Origin: Bacilli bacterium
GTDB taxonomy: Bacteria > Bacillota_I > Bacilli_A > ML615J-28 > CAG-313
Direction: 5' to 3'
Assembly (NCBI GenBank): GCA_017411715.1
Contig: JAFQPO010000001.1
Location: forward strand, 89,981-153,980
DNA length: 64,000 nucleotides
In this document: piece by piece, positions 10,620-20,454 of the stretch
Numbering within the stretch: the first letter of the stretch is position 1
Layout of the letters: every line of letters begins with the position of its first letter
Position numbers and translations under genes: made by a program
The notes under the pieces: model-generated
Seen by the model: the letters and a program-made list of their open reading frames with translations, nothing else
The model's database searches: none
Told to the model about the DNA's origin: nothing

Positions 10620-11873
10620 CTAATTAATAAAACGGACCTTTTGAAGTCTCATAATAAAGCCTAATGACTCTTTATACTTACCAAGTTCAACTGCAATTCG
10701 TAAGTATTCTTTAACTGCTAGATCACAATAGTAATGTAATCCAGCGTCTAATAATGAAACAATGAGAATGCTCTTTAAATATTTATATTGATCAAAGTAT
10801 CCATACTGTCCTGCTTTTAATTTAGCGTATTCAACAAATTTACTTCTTGCATCGGTTGATATTTTAAAATTATTATTTTTTAAAATACCAGTAAATTTCA
10901 TATAGAGTTCGAAATCTTTAATCATAATTATACAAGCCCCCATCATCATCAAAAGACGAATTGACGGTTGAGGTATATCCGCCATTTCAAAAGTCTCTTT
11001 ATATAATCCTTTATTAAAAAGAATTCTTGAGGTAAAATAATGATATTCTTCATTAATTTCCGGATTATCAAGATCAATAATTAATTCATAGTCCTTCATA
11101 TTTTTGATTGCTGCATCATAGTTATTTTCACTCATAAATACTAATCTTTGCATATCATGATGATTAATTAAAGTAGCAATTTTTTGTGCATAATCGTTTT
11201 TTTCTAAAATGTTATAATATCTAAAAAACTGTTCAGGTCTGTCAAGTTCAAATGACAAATTAAGTAAAAGATTTAAAATTACACATTTAAACTCTTCTTC
11301 TAAATCTGGTGTCTCATATAATACATCGGCTATTTCTTGTGATGTGATATAATTACAAGTAAAAAAGTGATATAGTGCATCACAATATGTTAAGAACCAG
11401 ATTTCTTTCCGATCTAATGAATTTCTAACACTTTCTAAACTTTTTAAATAATGAGCTGCCTCATCATAAGTTTTACTGATAATACTATAAAATAAGACTA
11501 TCAATTCTAATTCAACTTCACAATAGCTTTTATCATTCACAATTTCATTTACCTTTTCTTCAATTAAGTTCTTTTTGTTTAAAAGATAATAGGTTAATAA
11601 TTGTGAAATAACATTTTCTGATCTTCGGCTTTTAACAGTTTCATATTTTAGATCAAGCTTTTCAAATAATGCTTTATAATAAACATCATCTGCTTCGACT
11701 AAACAATTTTCAATTTTAGATAAATAACTAGGACTACAAATACCTTTCGAGACTTCCTCCAAAGTCCTTTTTTGTTCAATTCTTTTCCGCCTTACAACTC
11801 TTGACATCACGTGATTGCACTCTTGTGATTCACTAAGACATTTATTTTTTAGTGTTTTCACAATGTTGGTCAT
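10620..11873 (-). CDS. XRE-family regulator with C-terminal TPR-like domain
   Basis: 417 residues. A helix-turn-helix of the XRE/Cro type lies at about residues 25-80: RRKRIEQKRTLEEVSKG, then SPSYLSKIEN, the recognition-helix signature. The remaining 330 residues are helical and TPR-like, the layout of Rgg/PlcR/MutR regulators, which often sense short peptides through the TPR domain. GGGGGTG lies five bases before the start. The gene is divergent from the chromate transporters, and the shared 197-base spacer contains two inverted repeats, so control of itself and of those transporters is a reasonable inference. No small peptide gene was recognised beside it. Confidence 0.8.
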   Translation of the reverse strand: MTNIVKTLKNKCLSESQECNHVMSRVVRRKRIEQKRTLEEVSKGICSPSYLSKIENCLVEADDVYYKALFEKLDLKYETVKSRRSENVISQLLTYYLLNKKNLIEEKVNEIVNDKSYCEVELELIVLFYSIISKTYDEAAHYLKSLESVRNSLDRKEIWFLTYCDALYHFFTCNYITSQEIADVLYETPDLEEEFKCVILNLLLNLSFELDRPEQFFRYYNILEKNDYAQKIATLINHHDMQRLVFMSENNYDAAIKNMKDYELIIDLDNPEINEEYHYFTSRILFNKGLYKETFEMADIPQPSIRLLMMMGACIIMIKDFELYMKFTGILKNNNFKISTDARSKFVEYAKLKAGQYGYFDQYKYLKSILIVSLLDAGLHYYCDLAVKEYLRIAVELGKYKESLGFIMRLQKVRFIN

Positions 11874-11891
11874 CTTATCACCCCCTATTAT

Positions 11892-11920
11892 ATTTTAACA
11901 AAAAATCTTCAATATGTAAA
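11892..11920 (-). promoter_or_regulatory. Promoter of the XRE-TPR regulator
   Basis: TTTACA (11915-11920) and TAAAAT (11892-11897) on the minus strand with a 17-base spacer. The -35 lies inside an inverted repeat, as expected for autoregulation. Confidence 0.55.
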
Positions 11921-11926
11921 CATATT
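11911..11926. promoter_or_regulatory. Candidate operator 1 (inverted repeat over the -35)
   Basis: AATATG-TAAA-CATATT is a perfect 6-base inverted repeat with a four-base centre. It covers the -35 of the regulator promoter. Confidence 0.45.
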
Positions 11927-11930
11927 CAAG

Positions 11931-11945
11931 TGTCAACATTTGACA
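11931..11945. promoter_or_regulatory. Candidate operator 2
   Basis: TGTCAA-CAT-TTGACA is a perfect 6-base inverted repeat with a three-base centre, five bases from the first inverted repeat in the divergent spacer. Confidence 0.45.
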
Positions 11946-12022
11946 TAATTGTGTTACTTTTTTTGATTTAATTTTCCAAATTATTACAATTTTTGAGAAA
12001 ATTGATATATTTAGTAAAAAAT

Positions 12023-12051
12023 TTGAAAAAGTAATTCATTTGTGTTAAAAT
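12023..12051 (+). promoter_or_regulatory. Promoter of the chromate transporter pair
   Basis: TTGAAA (12023-12028), 17-base spacer, TAAAAT (12046-12051). The GAGG ribosome site starts seven bases after the -10, so the predicted leader is only about 12 nucleotides. Confidence 0.65.
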
Positions 12052-12070
12052 AACTATCGAGGTAAATTTT

Positions 12071-12637
12071 ATGAAAACATGTCTAGATTTGTTTTGGACC
12101 TTTTTTAAATTAGGTCTTTTCACTTTTGGCGGTGGTTATGCCATGATTCCACAGTTAAAAGAAATTGTCGTAGAAAAGAAAAAATGGGCAACCATGGATG
12201 AAGTAATGGAGATTATCGCAATAGCCGAATCTACTCCTGGCCCAATTGCGATTAACATGGCAACTTATATTGGTTTTAAACAAAGTAAAGTTTTAGGAAG
12301 CCTTTGCTCAACAATTGGTGTTATTCTACCATCACTAATCATCATTTATTTAATTTCTTTATTCTTTAACCAATTCTTAGCTTTAAAGTTTGTTAACTAT
12401 GCCTTTGTAGGTATTAAATGTGCTGTTGCTTTCTTAATTCTAAGAGCTGGCCTTGATATGTTTAAAAAAATGAAGAAAACTATTTTCTCACTTTCAATTT
12501 TTATAATTGTGTTTAGTTTATTGATTATATTCGAATTATTCGCAATATCCTTCTCTTCTATCATTTTCATCTTATGTGGTGGACTTTTAGGTATCATCTT
12601 TTATGGCATTAGTCAAAGAAAGAAGGTGTCTGAATGA
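12071..12637 (+). CDS. Chromate transporter family protein, half-size subunit 1
   Basis: 188 residues, one CHR domain. The family signature GLFTFGGGYAMIP is at the N-terminus, followed by STPGPIAINMATYIG, which lines the transport path in ChrA proteins, and about six hydrophobic helices. Half-size chromate transporters work as pairs encoded side by side, and the next gene is the partner. The start has GAGGT seven bases upstream. The family exports chromate in some bacteria, but gut bacteria meet little chromate, so the natural substrate here is uncertain. Likely controlled by the divergent XRE-TPR regulator (inference). Confidence 0.9.
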   Translation: MKTCLDLFWTFFKLGLFTFGGGYAMIPQLKEIVVEKKKWATMDEVMEIIAIAESTPGPIAINMATYIGFKQSKVLGSLCSTIGVILPSLIIIYLISLFFNQFLALKFVNYAFVGIKCAVAFLILRAGLDMFKKMKKTIFSLSIFIIVFSLLIIFELFAISFSSIIFILCGGLLGIIFYGISQRKKVSE

Positions 12638-13203
12638 TTTACTTAGAATTATTTTTTGAATTCTTTAAAATAGGTTTATTCACTTTTGGCGGTGGATACG
12701 CGATGATTCCTCTTGTAAAAGAATTAGTAATTAATAAAAGCTGGCTATCTGAAGAACTTTTCTATGACTTTATCGGTGTATGTGAATCAACACCTGGTCC
12801 TATTGCGATTAATATGGCAACATTTGTAGGTTCTACGCAAGGCGGACTTTTAGGAAGTATACTTGCGACATTAGGTGTTGTATTACCTTCATTTATCATC
12901 ATTATTCTAGTAGCAACTATTCTTACTAAGTTTACGAACAACAAACATTTTAAAAACTTTTTACAGGGTATCAAACCAATTATTGTAGCGTTAATTACTT
13001 CAACTGGTTTAATCCTACTTGCCAAAGCAATCGGGTATAATAGTAACTTTGAATTTACAATAAATGATTTATCAATTGGTATATTTGCAGGAATCTGCTT
13101 AATATACTCAATTTATAAAATTGTTTTCAAAAAGAAAATCAATACCATTTTATTAATTGTAATATCTGCACTCCTTGGTGTTGTAGTATCTTATCTTACA
13201 TAA
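12634..13203 (+). CDS. Chromate transporter family protein, half-size subunit 2
   Basis: 189 residues, with GLFTFGGGYAMIPL near the N-terminus and STPGPIAINMATFVG about 40 residues later, the same two signatures as its neighbour. Its ATG overlaps the TGA of subunit 1 (ATGA), giving translational coupling and matched amounts, as expected for a heterodimer in which the two subunits insert in opposite orientation. About six membrane helices. The pair ends at a strong hairpin terminator. Confidence 0.9.
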   Translation: MIYLELFFEFFKIGLFTFGGGYAMIPLVKELVINKSWLSEELFYDFIGVCESTPGPIAINMATFVGSTQGGLLGSILATLGVVLPSFIIIILVATILTKFTNNKHFKNFLQGIKPIIVALITSTGLILLAKAIGYNSNFEFTINDLSIGIFAGICLIYSIYKIVFKKKINTILLIVISALLGVVVSYLT

Positions 13204-13206
13204 AGT

Positions 13207-13253
13207 AAAACGTCTTTTTGACCAAATACAATTGGTTTTAAAAGACGTTTTTT
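13207..13253. terminator. Bidirectional terminator between convergent genes
   Basis: AAAACGTCTTTT (13207-13218) pairs with AAAAGACGTTTT (13240-13251), with an inner ACCAA/TTGGT stem. T-tracts lie on both strands. It serves the chromate transporter pair and the convergent lipoprotein gene. Confidence 0.85.
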
Positions 13254-13255
13254 TA

Positions 13256-13708
13256 TTAGAATTCATTTTTTGTAAATTCGTAGGTTATACTAAACTTAGC
13301 ACTTTCACCAATAACACGCAAACTAATTTTACCATTTGTGTCAATAGTAAATCTAGATGTAGTATTAAGGTCAACAGATTTAATAATTTTGGCATCTTGA
13401 ATTAAAACAACTTCTAAATTACCACTTTCTACTTCGATGTCAAAATAACAACTATTAGATGTGCTGACATATGTTTCATATAAAGTATAAACACCAGTAA
13501 ATTTCTTCGCACTAAATTTTCCTTTTCCACCTACTTGTGAAGAAATGGATCCAACTGTAAGGTGCCACCCTGAAGAGACTTTGTCTTCTTCAGAAAATGT
13601 CTCTAAACTATAATTATCAGGGCCATTAGTATCCTCAATATGTGCTTTACATCCAGTTATTAAAAATATAAAAACTAATATTGTTAAACTTAAAAATATT
13701 TTTTTCAT
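13256..13708 (-). CDS. Small lipoprotein, unknown function
   Basis: 150 residues with a lipoprotein signal peptide ending in the lipobox LITGC (Cys20), so it should be lipid-anchored on the outer face of the membrane. The mature part is rich in beta strands (FDIEVESGNLEVVL, then FTIDTNGKISLRVIG) and looks like a small beta-sandwich. No enzyme motif is visible. GAGGTG lies four bases before the start, and the gene follows the free-methionine-sulfoxide reductase by nine bases, so the two are co-transcribed. Confidence 0.75.
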   Translation of the reverse strand: MKKIFLSLTILVFIFLITGCKAHIEDTNGPDNYSLETFSEEDKVSSGWHLTVGSISSQVGGKGKFSAKKFTGVYTLYETYVSTSNSCYFDIEVESGNLEVVLIQDAKIIKSVDLNTTSRFTIDTNGKISLRVIGESAKFSITYEFTKNEF

Positions 13709-13717
13709 TTTTCACCT

Positions 13718-14149
13718 CTAAAGATTAGCTATAATGTTTGCTACTTCTTCTAAAAATTCTTTATCTTCTTCTGTGTAATTATCAAACATGGTACTATCTA
13801 AATCGATGATGCCAATAACTTTATTATCTTTAATAATTGGTACAACAATTTCTGAATTAGATAAACTAGAACAAGCAATATGACCAGGAAACTTATGAAC
13901 ATCAGGAACAATCAGACTCTTTTTTAATTCTAATGATTTACCACATACTCCATGACCATATTTAATATGTGTACAAGCAAGACTTCCTTGATATGGGCCT
14001 AAATAAAGATTGTTTTCTTCATCAGCTAAATAAAAACCACACCAAAATGTACCTTCTACTAAATCCATTAATACTCTTGATAAATTAGCTAAATTACTAA
14101 TCAAAGGAGCATTTTGGTCAATGATTGATTGTACTTGTTTAATTTTCAT
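13718..14149 (-). CDS. msrC: Free methionine-(R)-sulfoxide reductase (GAF domain)
   Basis: 143 residues, a single GAF domain of the fRMsr (E. coli MsrC/YebR) type, which reduces free L-methionine-(R)-sulfoxide with thioredoxin. The family's three cysteines are present in LACTH, GVCGK and HIACSS, along with the WCGFYL motif. The start follows an AGGAAGG site. It precedes a lipoprotein gene in a two-gene unit downstream of the YgjP terminator. Confidence 0.9.
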   Translation of the reverse strand: MKIKQVQSIIDQNAPLISNLANLSRVLMDLVEGTFWCGFYLADEENNLYLGPYQGSLACTHIKYGHGVCGKSLELKKSLIVPDVHKFPGHIACSSLSNSEIVVPIIKDNKVIGIIDLDSTMFDNYTEEDKEFLEEVANIIANL

Positions 14150-14168
14150 AATGCCTTCCTATATAAGA

Positions 14169-14193
14169 AAAACGACAACTCTAATGTCGTTTT
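14169..14193 (-). terminator. Terminator of the tig-clpX-lon-gmk-ygjP unit
   Basis: AAAACGAC (14169-14176) pairs with GTCGTTTT (14186-14193). The minus-strand RNA continues UUUUUCUU. It overlaps the YgjP stop codon. Confidence 0.75.
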
Positions 14194-14887
14194 ATTCATA
14201 ACTTACATGATATTTTTTAAATTCTGTTCTTAATTTATTCTCATTAGGAACAAATTTTCTTAAAAATTCATGGTATTCTTTTGAATGATTAAGATACTTA
14301 AAATGAGATAGTTCATGATAGAAAGTATAACTGATTAACTCAATTGGTAAATGGATTAAGTCTAAATTAATAATGATTTCACATCTACTAGGATAACAGC
14401 ATCCCCAACGTGATTTGTATCTTTTAATACTGAGTTTTGGATATTTGGATAAATACTCTTTCATAGTATTAAAGGTTATCATCAACATTTCATTAAATAC
14501 TAATTCAGCTTGTTTTTTTATCCATTCATTTATAATTTTAGACTTACGAGTGATACTATCATCTTTTGTGTATACAATCATTTGATTGTCATTTAAGTGA
14601 ACACCTTCATGTTTGTTAATAAAATAATATGTATCATATTCTTTACCAAGATATAAGTACTTTTCACCATTTATAAAAAGTCTTTGTGGTTGTTGTTTTA
14701 AATGGTTATGTTTTTTAATCCACTCAATATTTTTAGAAATAAAATTTTCTAAAAATTCGTTTGATACTCCTCTTGGTATTCTAATTTGACAAACGCCAGA
14801 AGCATCCATTCGTAAGGTTAACCTTTTATATTTTCCTATTTTGATGTTATAAGGAATAGATAATTCATCTAATAATTGTAATCTCAT
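14192..14887 (-). CDS. YgjP-like zinc metallopeptidase (DUF45)
   Basis: 231 residues. The signature HELSH lies in YTFYHELSHFKYLNH, followed by HSKEYHEF, giving the HExxH zinc site and third ligand typical of YgjP/DUF45 proteins. RWGCCYPSR upstream is another family hallmark. Cytosolic; no signal peptide. Its substrate is poorly known in the family. The start overlaps the guanylate-kinase stop by one base (TAATG), so it belongs to the Lon/ClpX unit, a protein-quality setting that fits a peptidase. Confidence 0.85.
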   Translation of the reverse strand: MRLQLLDELSIPYNIKIGKYKRLTLRMDASGVCQIRIPRGVSNEFLENFISKNIEWIKKHNHLKQQPQRLFINGEKYLYLGKEYDTYYFINKHEGVHLNDNQMIVYTKDDSITRKSKIINEWIKKQAELVFNEMLMITFNTMKEYLSKYPKLSIKRYKSRWGCCYPSRCEIIINLDLIHLPIELISYTFYHELSHFKYLNHSKEYHEFLRKFVPNENKLRTEFKKYHVSYE

Positions 14888-15420
14888 TAATCAATATAGT
14901 CCTTATAAAGATTATAAATACGATTAGTCATATCTTCTAAACTTTCACCGTATCCATCAATGGTCCATGTTGCGATAAGCTCAAGTTCTTTAGAAAACAC
15001 GACATCATCACTATCAATTCTTTTATTAATAACTTCTTCACTATCTCCACGAACAACCATTCTTTGATATCTAACTTCCTTAGGACATCTTAAATAACAA
15101 ATCTTAACTAAGTCTTTTGCTACTTCAAGATAGTGTTTTAAACCAGTGGGTTCTAGAATAACCACTTTATCACTATCAAGTCCTTCTTTAGAAGTACCAT
15201 AATAATTACCATTATAATTTACATACTCAATGAAGAAATCTTCTTTGATTTTCTTTTCAAAATCTTCTACACTAATAAAATGATAGTCAACCCCTTGAAC
15301 TTCATTTGGTCGCATATTACGAGAAGTATATGTTACTAATTTTTTCATATTATATTTAGAGATTAATAATTTTGCGGCTTCAGTTTTACCAGAAGCACTT
15401 GGTCCAACTAATATTAACAT
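14887..15420 (-). CDS. gmk: Guanylate kinase family protein
   Basis: 177 residues. The P-loop GPSASGKT is at residues 6-13. The GMP-binding segment (TSRNMRPNEVQGVDYHF) and the EYVNYNGNYYGT segment follow, then RMVVRGDSEEVINKR with the lid arginines, all in family order. It is about 15-25 residues shorter than typical Gmk, mostly at the C-terminus. It converts GMP to GDP if this is the true Gmk; a diverged paralogue is possible because its position between lon and a peptidase is unusual. Confidence 0.75.
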   Translation of the reverse strand: MLILVGPSASGKTEAAKLLISKYNMKKLVTYTSRNMRPNEVQGVDYHFISVEDFEKKIKEDFFIEYVNYNGNYYGTSKEGLDSDKVVILEPTGLKHYLEVAKDLVKICYLRCPKEVRYQRMVVRGDSEEVINKRIDSDDVVFSKELELIATWTIDGYGESLEDMTNRIYNLYKDYID

Positions 15421-15440
15421 ATACTCTCCTTTAATGCTAC

Positions 15441-17759
15441 TTATCTTAATGTGTATTTTACAGCTTCGTCGATTGTAGAAATTGGTATAATTTCAAGACT
15501 ATTTTTAACGCTGTCAGGTATTTCATCAATGTCTTTTACATTATCAACTGGAACTAAGATTTTTCTTAGTCCACTACGATGTGCCGCAATTGATTTTTCT
15601 CGTAAACCACCAATTGCTAAAACTCTACCACGTAGAGTAATTTCTCCTGTCATACCAACATCGCATCTTGCCTTTTTACCAGAGAATGCTGATATTAAAG
15701 CAGTCGCAATCGTAACACCAGCAGATGGTCCATCTTTAGGAATAGCACCTTCTGGAACATGGATATGAACATCATCTTTAAAGACATTGAAATCAATATC
15801 AAATTTATCATAATTAGCTTTAACAAAACTTAGAGCAGCTTGTGCTGATTCTTTCATAACATCACCAAGTTTACCTGTTAAAACCAAACGGCCATCACCT
15901 TTATAGTGAGTTACTTCAATTGATAAAGTATCTCCACCAAATTGTGTATATGCAAGTCCATTAACAACACCTATTTGGTCAGTTGCCTCCGCATGAGAAT
16001 ACACATATTTTGGTTTACCTAAGAAATCTTCTAAATTATCAACTGTTACATCTACACGTTTAACATTATCCATTAAAATATTTTTAATTGATTTTCTAAT
16101 GATAGTTCCTAGATGTCTTTCTAATTCACGAACACCCGCTTCACGTGTATATTCTTGAATAATTTTATAAATTGACTGATCACTAATTGAGAAATCTTCA
16201 CTACGTAATCCATGTAATAATAATTGTTTAGTCAATAAGTGACGTTTAGCAATTTCATATTTTTCATATTCAGTGTAACTAGATAATTCAACGATTTCTA
16301 ATCTATCACGAAGTGGAGCAGGAATATTTCCTAAATAGTTAGCAGTGCAAATAAAGAATACTTTAGATAAATCATATGGTTCTTCTAAATAGTGATCACT
16401 AAAGAATTTATTTTGTTCAGAGTCAAGCACTTCTAACATTGCAGAAGTCGGATCTCCTTTATAATCACTACTCATTTTGTCGATTTCATCTAGTAAGAAA
16501 ACTGGATTAACAGTTTTAGCTTTTTGCATACCTTGTAAAATACGACCAGGTAATGCTCCTAAATATGTACGACGATGTCCTCTAATTTCAGATTCATCTT
16601 TAACTCCACCTAATGCTTGTTTAACAAAGTTTCTATTTAAAGCACTAGCGATACTTCTTGCAAGTGAGGTTTTACCAACTCCAGGTGGGCCTACAAGGCA
16701 TAAAATTGCTTGAGGATTTTTTCTAGTCATAATCTTAACCGCAAGATATTCTAAAATACGATCTTTTACTTTCTCAAGTCCATAGTGATCTGCATCAAGT
16801 ACAGTTTTAGCTTTTTGAATATCTTCACAATCACTAGATTCTGCATGCCATGGAATACTGATTAAAAAATCTAAATATGTACGAATGATACCACCTTCTG
16901 GTGAGTTAGATGGTTGAGATGAATATCTATTTAATTCATGAAGAGCTTTAGCTTCTATTGATTCTGGCATTTTAGCTTCTTTAATTGCTTTACGAAGAGC
17001 TTCAATATCAGTTTCTTTTTTTACTTTATCGCCAAGTTCATCTTGAATAACTTTCATCTTTTCACGTAGATAGAATTCCTTTTGGCTTTCACTAATGTTT
17101 TTCTTTAATTGATTTTCAATATTTTCTTCTATTGTTGCGAAGTATTTAACTTTTCTTAAATCTTCTAACAACATAAACATACGATTTACTGAATCGTTTG
17201 TATTTAAATAGCGTAATTTTGCTGAATAATCTAATTTTGAATGATACACCAAAATATCAGTTAAAGCATCAGTAGTAACGCCTTTTGATAAAACATTTAG
17301 TGATTCTTTAGAATCAAATGCAAGTTTTGTATCTTCTTTTGAAAGTTCCGCAACAAGTAAGTTAAGTAGAGGCATTTCTTTTTGAGGTTCTTCAATCACT
17401 GAAGGCATTGTTTCTACATTAACAATTACCGCTGGACTATATTCAACAAATTCTAAAACATTACAACGTACAACACATTCGAATTTAACACGACGAATAT
17501 TATTAGGAACAGTCATATTAAGTAATATTTTGGCTACAATCCCAACTTTATTTAAATCGCTACTTTTAATATCTTCAGTAGTAGCTGTTGTTTGAACTAA
17601 TAATACTACATAATTTTGGTATTGTTCAGCTAATTTTAAAGCTTTTAAGCTCTCTGCACGTCCAATGTCTAATCTAATTTCATTATTTGGTAAAGGTACA
17701 ATTCCTCTTACGGAAATAGCAGGTAATGTCCCTTGAACAACATCTTTATTATTAAACAT
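15441..17759 (-). CDS. lon: ATP-dependent protease Lon
   Basis: 772 residues, normal for bacterial LonA. The N-terminal substrate domain (about 1-200) and coiled coil precede the AAA module with Walker [10 protein letters not shown] (about residue 355) and Walker B FLLDEIDK. The C-terminal peptidase domain carries the catalytic serine in [10 protein letters not shown] and a lysine in the EKSIAAHR segment. Degrades damaged and regulatory proteins in the cytosol. AAAGGAGG lies ten bases before the ATG, inside the 3' end of clpX; the two genes overlap by three codons. No CIRCE element was noticed upstream. Confidence 0.97.
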   Translation of the reverse strand: MFNNKDVVQGTLPAISVRGIVPLPNNEIRLDIGRAESLKALKLAEQYQNYVVLLVQTTATTEDIKSSDLNKVGIVAKILLNMTVPNNIRRVKFECVVRCNVLEFVEYSPAVIVNVETMPSVIEEPQKEMPLLNLLVAELSKEDTKLAFDSKESLNVLSKGVTTDALTDILVYHSKLDYSAKLRYLNTNDSVNRMFMLLEDLRKVKYFATIEENIENQLKKNISESQKEFYLREKMKVIQDELGDKVKKETDIEALRKAIKEAKMPESIEAKALHELNRYSSQPSNSPEGGIIRTYLDFLISIPWHAESSDCEDIQKAKTVLDADHYGLEKVKDRILEYLAVKIMTRKNPQAILCLVGPPGVGKTSLARSIASALNRNFVKQALGGVKDESEIRGHRRTYLGALPGRILQGMQKAKTVNPVFLLDEIDKMSSDYKGDPTSAMLEVLDSEQNKFFSDHYLEEPYDLSKVFFICTANYLGNIPAPLRDRLEIVELSSYTEYEKYEIAKRHLLTKQLLLHGLRSEDFSISDQSIYKIIQEYTREAGVRELERHLGTIIRKSIKNILMDNVKRVDVTVDNLEDFLGKPKYVYSHAEATDQIGVVNGLAYTQFGGDTLSIEVTHYKGDGRLVLTGKLGDVMKESAQAALSFVKANYDKFDIDFNVFKDDVHIHVPEGAIPKDGPSAGVTIATALISAFSGKKARCDVGMTGEITLRGRVLAIGGLREKSIAAHRSGLRKILVPVDNVKDIDEIPDSVKNSLEIIPISTIDEAVKYTLR

Positions 17760-18936
17760 AAGATTTTATCCTCCTTTCACTTTTTCTAACATCATTTAAT
17801 GTAATTATTATATCTTTTTTAGTCCCTTCATTATTGATATTAAAAATAATATCCAACATTATTTTTTCTAAAGTTTGTTTTAATGATCTAGCTCCTGTTT
17901 TGGATTCATATGATATTCTAGCAATTTCACTGATTGCAGCTTTTTCAAATTCTAATTTAATATCATCTAATTCCAACATTTTTTGATATTGTTTAATGAT
18001 TGAATTTTTAGGTGATACCAAAATGTTTTCAAAATCATTAATTGTTAAATCATCCAGTTTAATGATTATTGGCATCCTACCAAGTAATTCTGGTATAATA
18101 CCATATTTGATAATTGAATCAATCAAATCACTATCATCTGATTTATATCTGCCTTCAACCCCAATTTGCTTATTCTTTTTATTATTTAAGCCAAGGAATG
18201 CTCCAGCACAAATAAACAAAACATTTGAAGTATCAAATTTAATATACTCTTGATACGGATGTTTTCTGCCCCCATATGGTGGAACGTTGACAATAGTTCC
18301 TTCAATTATTTTAAGTAATGAATTTTGAACACCTTCACCAGATACATCTCTAGTAATCGATACATTTTCACTTTTTCTAGCTAGTTTATCAATTTCATCA
18401 ATAAAGACTATCCCTTTTTGGGCTCTTTCAATATCATAATCAGCATTTTGAAGAAGTTTTAACAAGATATTTTCAACATCTTCTCCCACATAACCTGCCT
18501 CTGTATAAACAGTAGCATCACATATTGTAAAAGGCACATCTAATATTTTAGCCATTGTCTTAGCTAAAAGTGTCTTACCACAGCCAGATGGTCCAATCAT
18601 TAAAACATTAGACTTTTCAATATCTTCGTTACAACTAATTCTTTTATAATGATTATATAGTGCAACCGATAAGACTTTCTTTGCTTCTGTTTGCCCTACT
18701 ACACATTCATCAAGTCTTTCAAAAATCTCTTTTGGATACACCTTTGATAGTTTTTCACTATCATTCATTATTGAAGAATTCTCTTCTAGTTGCATTATAT
18801 GATAATAGATATCAATACAACTATAACATATAGCCGCATCAATACCTATCATTGCTTGATTAAATTGATCATTTTCTTCTTGAGAAATAACATTTCCACA
18901 AAAAGAACATATTAAACAATCTTTAGTTTGATTCAC
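17752..18936 (-). CDS. clpX: ATP-dependent Clp protease ATP-binding subunit ClpX
   Basis: 394 residues. The N-terminal zinc-binding domain has CSFCG and, about 25 residues later, CYSC. The AAA module has Walker A GPSGCGKT and Walker B FIDEIDK, then a ClpX-type C-domain. It unfolds substrates for ClpP. I prefer the GTG at 18936, ten bases after GGGAG; the longer frame begins at a GTG (18945) one base from that site. It lies between tig and lon, the classical tig-clpX-lon order with clpP absent from this locus. Confidence 0.95.
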   Translation of the reverse strand: MNQTKDCLICSFCGNVISQEENDQFNQAMIGIDAAICYSCIDIYYHIMQLEENSSIMNDSEKLSKVYPKEIFERLDECVVGQTEAKKVLSVALYNHYKRISCNEDIEKSNVLMIGPSGCGKTLLAKTMAKILDVPFTICDATVYTEAGYVGEDVENILLKLLQNADYDIERAQKGIVFIDEIDKLARKSENVSITRDVSGEGVQNSLLKIIEGTIVNVPPYGGRKHPYQEYIKFDTSNVLFICAGAFLGLNNKKNKQIGVEGRYKSDDSDLIDSIIKYGIIPELLGRMPIIIKLDDLTINDFENILVSPKNSIIKQYQKMLELDDIKLEFEKAAISEIARISYESKTGARSLKQTLEKIMLDIIFNINNEGTKKDIIITLNDVRKSERRIKSYV

Positions 18937-18997
18937 ATTAAACACTCTCCCATTTTATTATGAGCATATTTAACGTGATTTATAAATAATTTATTAA

Positions 18998-20365
18998 TTA
19001 TTCAGCTTTTGCTTTTTTAGCACAAGGTTTTCTTGTTTTTTTAGCAGGTGCTTCTTCTTTTGCAGGTGCTTCTTTTTTAGCGGCTTTTGTTACTGCAGTT
19101 TCTTTTAATAAGTTGATAACTTTTTGTTGTTCAACTTGTAAATATAAGTTTTGAGGATGAACAGCTTTTTTAACTGCTTCTAATTCCATATTATATTTAG
19201 CAGCTAAGTTTGCATATTCAGCTTCTAATTCTTCTTTAGTAACTTGTAATCCTTCAACTTCTGCAATTTTGCTAATAACAAGTTCTACTTTAACTTGAGT
19301 TTCAGCACGTTTAGCAGCTTGTTCTTCAAATTGTTCTAATGTTTGACCCATGTATTGAAGTAATACTTCAAATGGCATTTTGTATTGTTTAGCTTGTGCT
19401 TCTGCATCAGCTTTTAAGCGTTTAGCTTCTTCATCAATTAAGCATTTAGGAATATTAACTGATGCGTTTTTAGTTGCAAGTTCTACTAAATCATTAACAA
19501 ATTTTCTTTCTGATTCAGCTTCTTTATGTGAACGAATGTGTTGTTCAGTATGTTTACGATATTCTTCAACTGTTGTAACACCTTCGATATTTTGTTCAGC
19601 AACGAATTCTTCAGTTAACTCTGGAATAACTTTTTGTTTTACTTCATGAACTTTAACTTTGAATACTGCAGCTTTACTTGCAAGTTCAGCATGATAATTT
19701 TCAGGGAATACAACATTAACATCTACTTCACTGTTTTCAGTTGTACCAACTAATTGTTCTTCAAAACCAGGAATGAATGATCCACTTCCAAGTTCTAATG
19801 CATAGTTTTCAGATTTTCCACCTTCAAATGCTACGCCATCAACAAATCCTTCAAAATCAATAACTACTGTATCCCCAAGTTCTGCTGGTCCTTCTTTAAC
19901 TAAGTTTTCAGCTTTTTGAGCTAGTTTAGCATTGATATCTTCTTCAACTTCTTTTTTAGTAACTCTTGTGCTTAATGGTTTAACTACTAAACCTTTGTAT
20001 TCGCCAAGTGTAACTTCAGGAATAACATCAACTACAGCTGTATAAGTGAATCCTGTTTCATGGCTTAATGTTTTAAAATCAATATCAAGTTCTGGATAAT
20101 TAACAACTTCAACTTTATTTTCTTGAATAGCTTGTGGATATGTATCGTTAATAGCAAAATTTACTGCTTCTTCATATAAACTTTCATATCCAAAACGTTT
20201 GATAAAACTTGATTTAGGTAATTTACCAGGTCTGAAACCATCTACTTTTACAGTTGGTGATACTTTTTCAAATGCTTTGTCTAAAGCTACACCAAATTCT
20301 TCTTTTGACACTTCAATTGTTAATTTAACTTGATTGTCACTAATTCTTTCAACTTTTACGTTCAT
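18998..20365 (-). CDS. tig: Trigger factor (ribosome-associated peptidyl-prolyl isomerase)
   Basis: 455 residues. The N-terminal ribosome-binding domain has the signature GFRPGKLPK (about residues 42-50), followed by an FKBP-type PPIase domain (GDTVVIDFEGFVDG) and the helical C-terminal chaperone domain. After residue 425 there is a Lys/Ala/Pro/Glu low-complexity tail not usual in the family. Strong AAGGAG site. Own promoter (20403-20431). Folds nascent chains; clpX and lon follow in the same direction. Confidence 0.96.
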   Translation of the reverse strand: MNVKVERISDNQVKLTIEVSKEEFGVALDKAFEKVSPTVKVDGFRPGKLPKSSFIKRFGYESLYEEAVNFAINDTYPQAIQENKVEVVNYPELDIDFKTLSHETGFTYTAVVDVIPEVTLGEYKGLVVKPLSTRVTKKEVEEDINAKLAQKAENLVKEGPAELGDTVVIDFEGFVDGVAFEGGKSENYALELGSGSFIPGFEEQLVGTTENSEVDVNVVFPENYHAELASKAAVFKVKVHEVKQKVIPELTEEFVAEQNIEGVTTVEEYRKHTEQHIRSHKEAESERKFVNDLVELATKNASVNIPKCLIDEEAKRLKADAEAQAKQYKMPFEVLLQYMGQTLEQFEEQAAKRAETQVKVELVISKIAEVEGLQVTKEELEAEYANLAAKYNMELEAVKKAVHPQNLYLQVEQQKVINLLKETAVTKAAKKEAPAKEEAPAKKTRKPCAKKAKAE

Positions 20366-20402
20366 ATTATTTAATCTCCTTAATATAAATACTCATCTAT
20401 TT

Positions 20403-20431
20403 ATTATAACAAATTGGCTTCAATTTTGCAA
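20403..20431 (-). promoter_or_regulatory. Promoter of tig-clpX-lon
   Basis: TTGCAA (20426-20431), 17-base spacer, TATAAT (20403-20408) on the minus strand, about 40 bases before the start. Confidence 0.65.
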
Positions 20432-20454
20432 ATATATGGCTTAATATTCATTTT

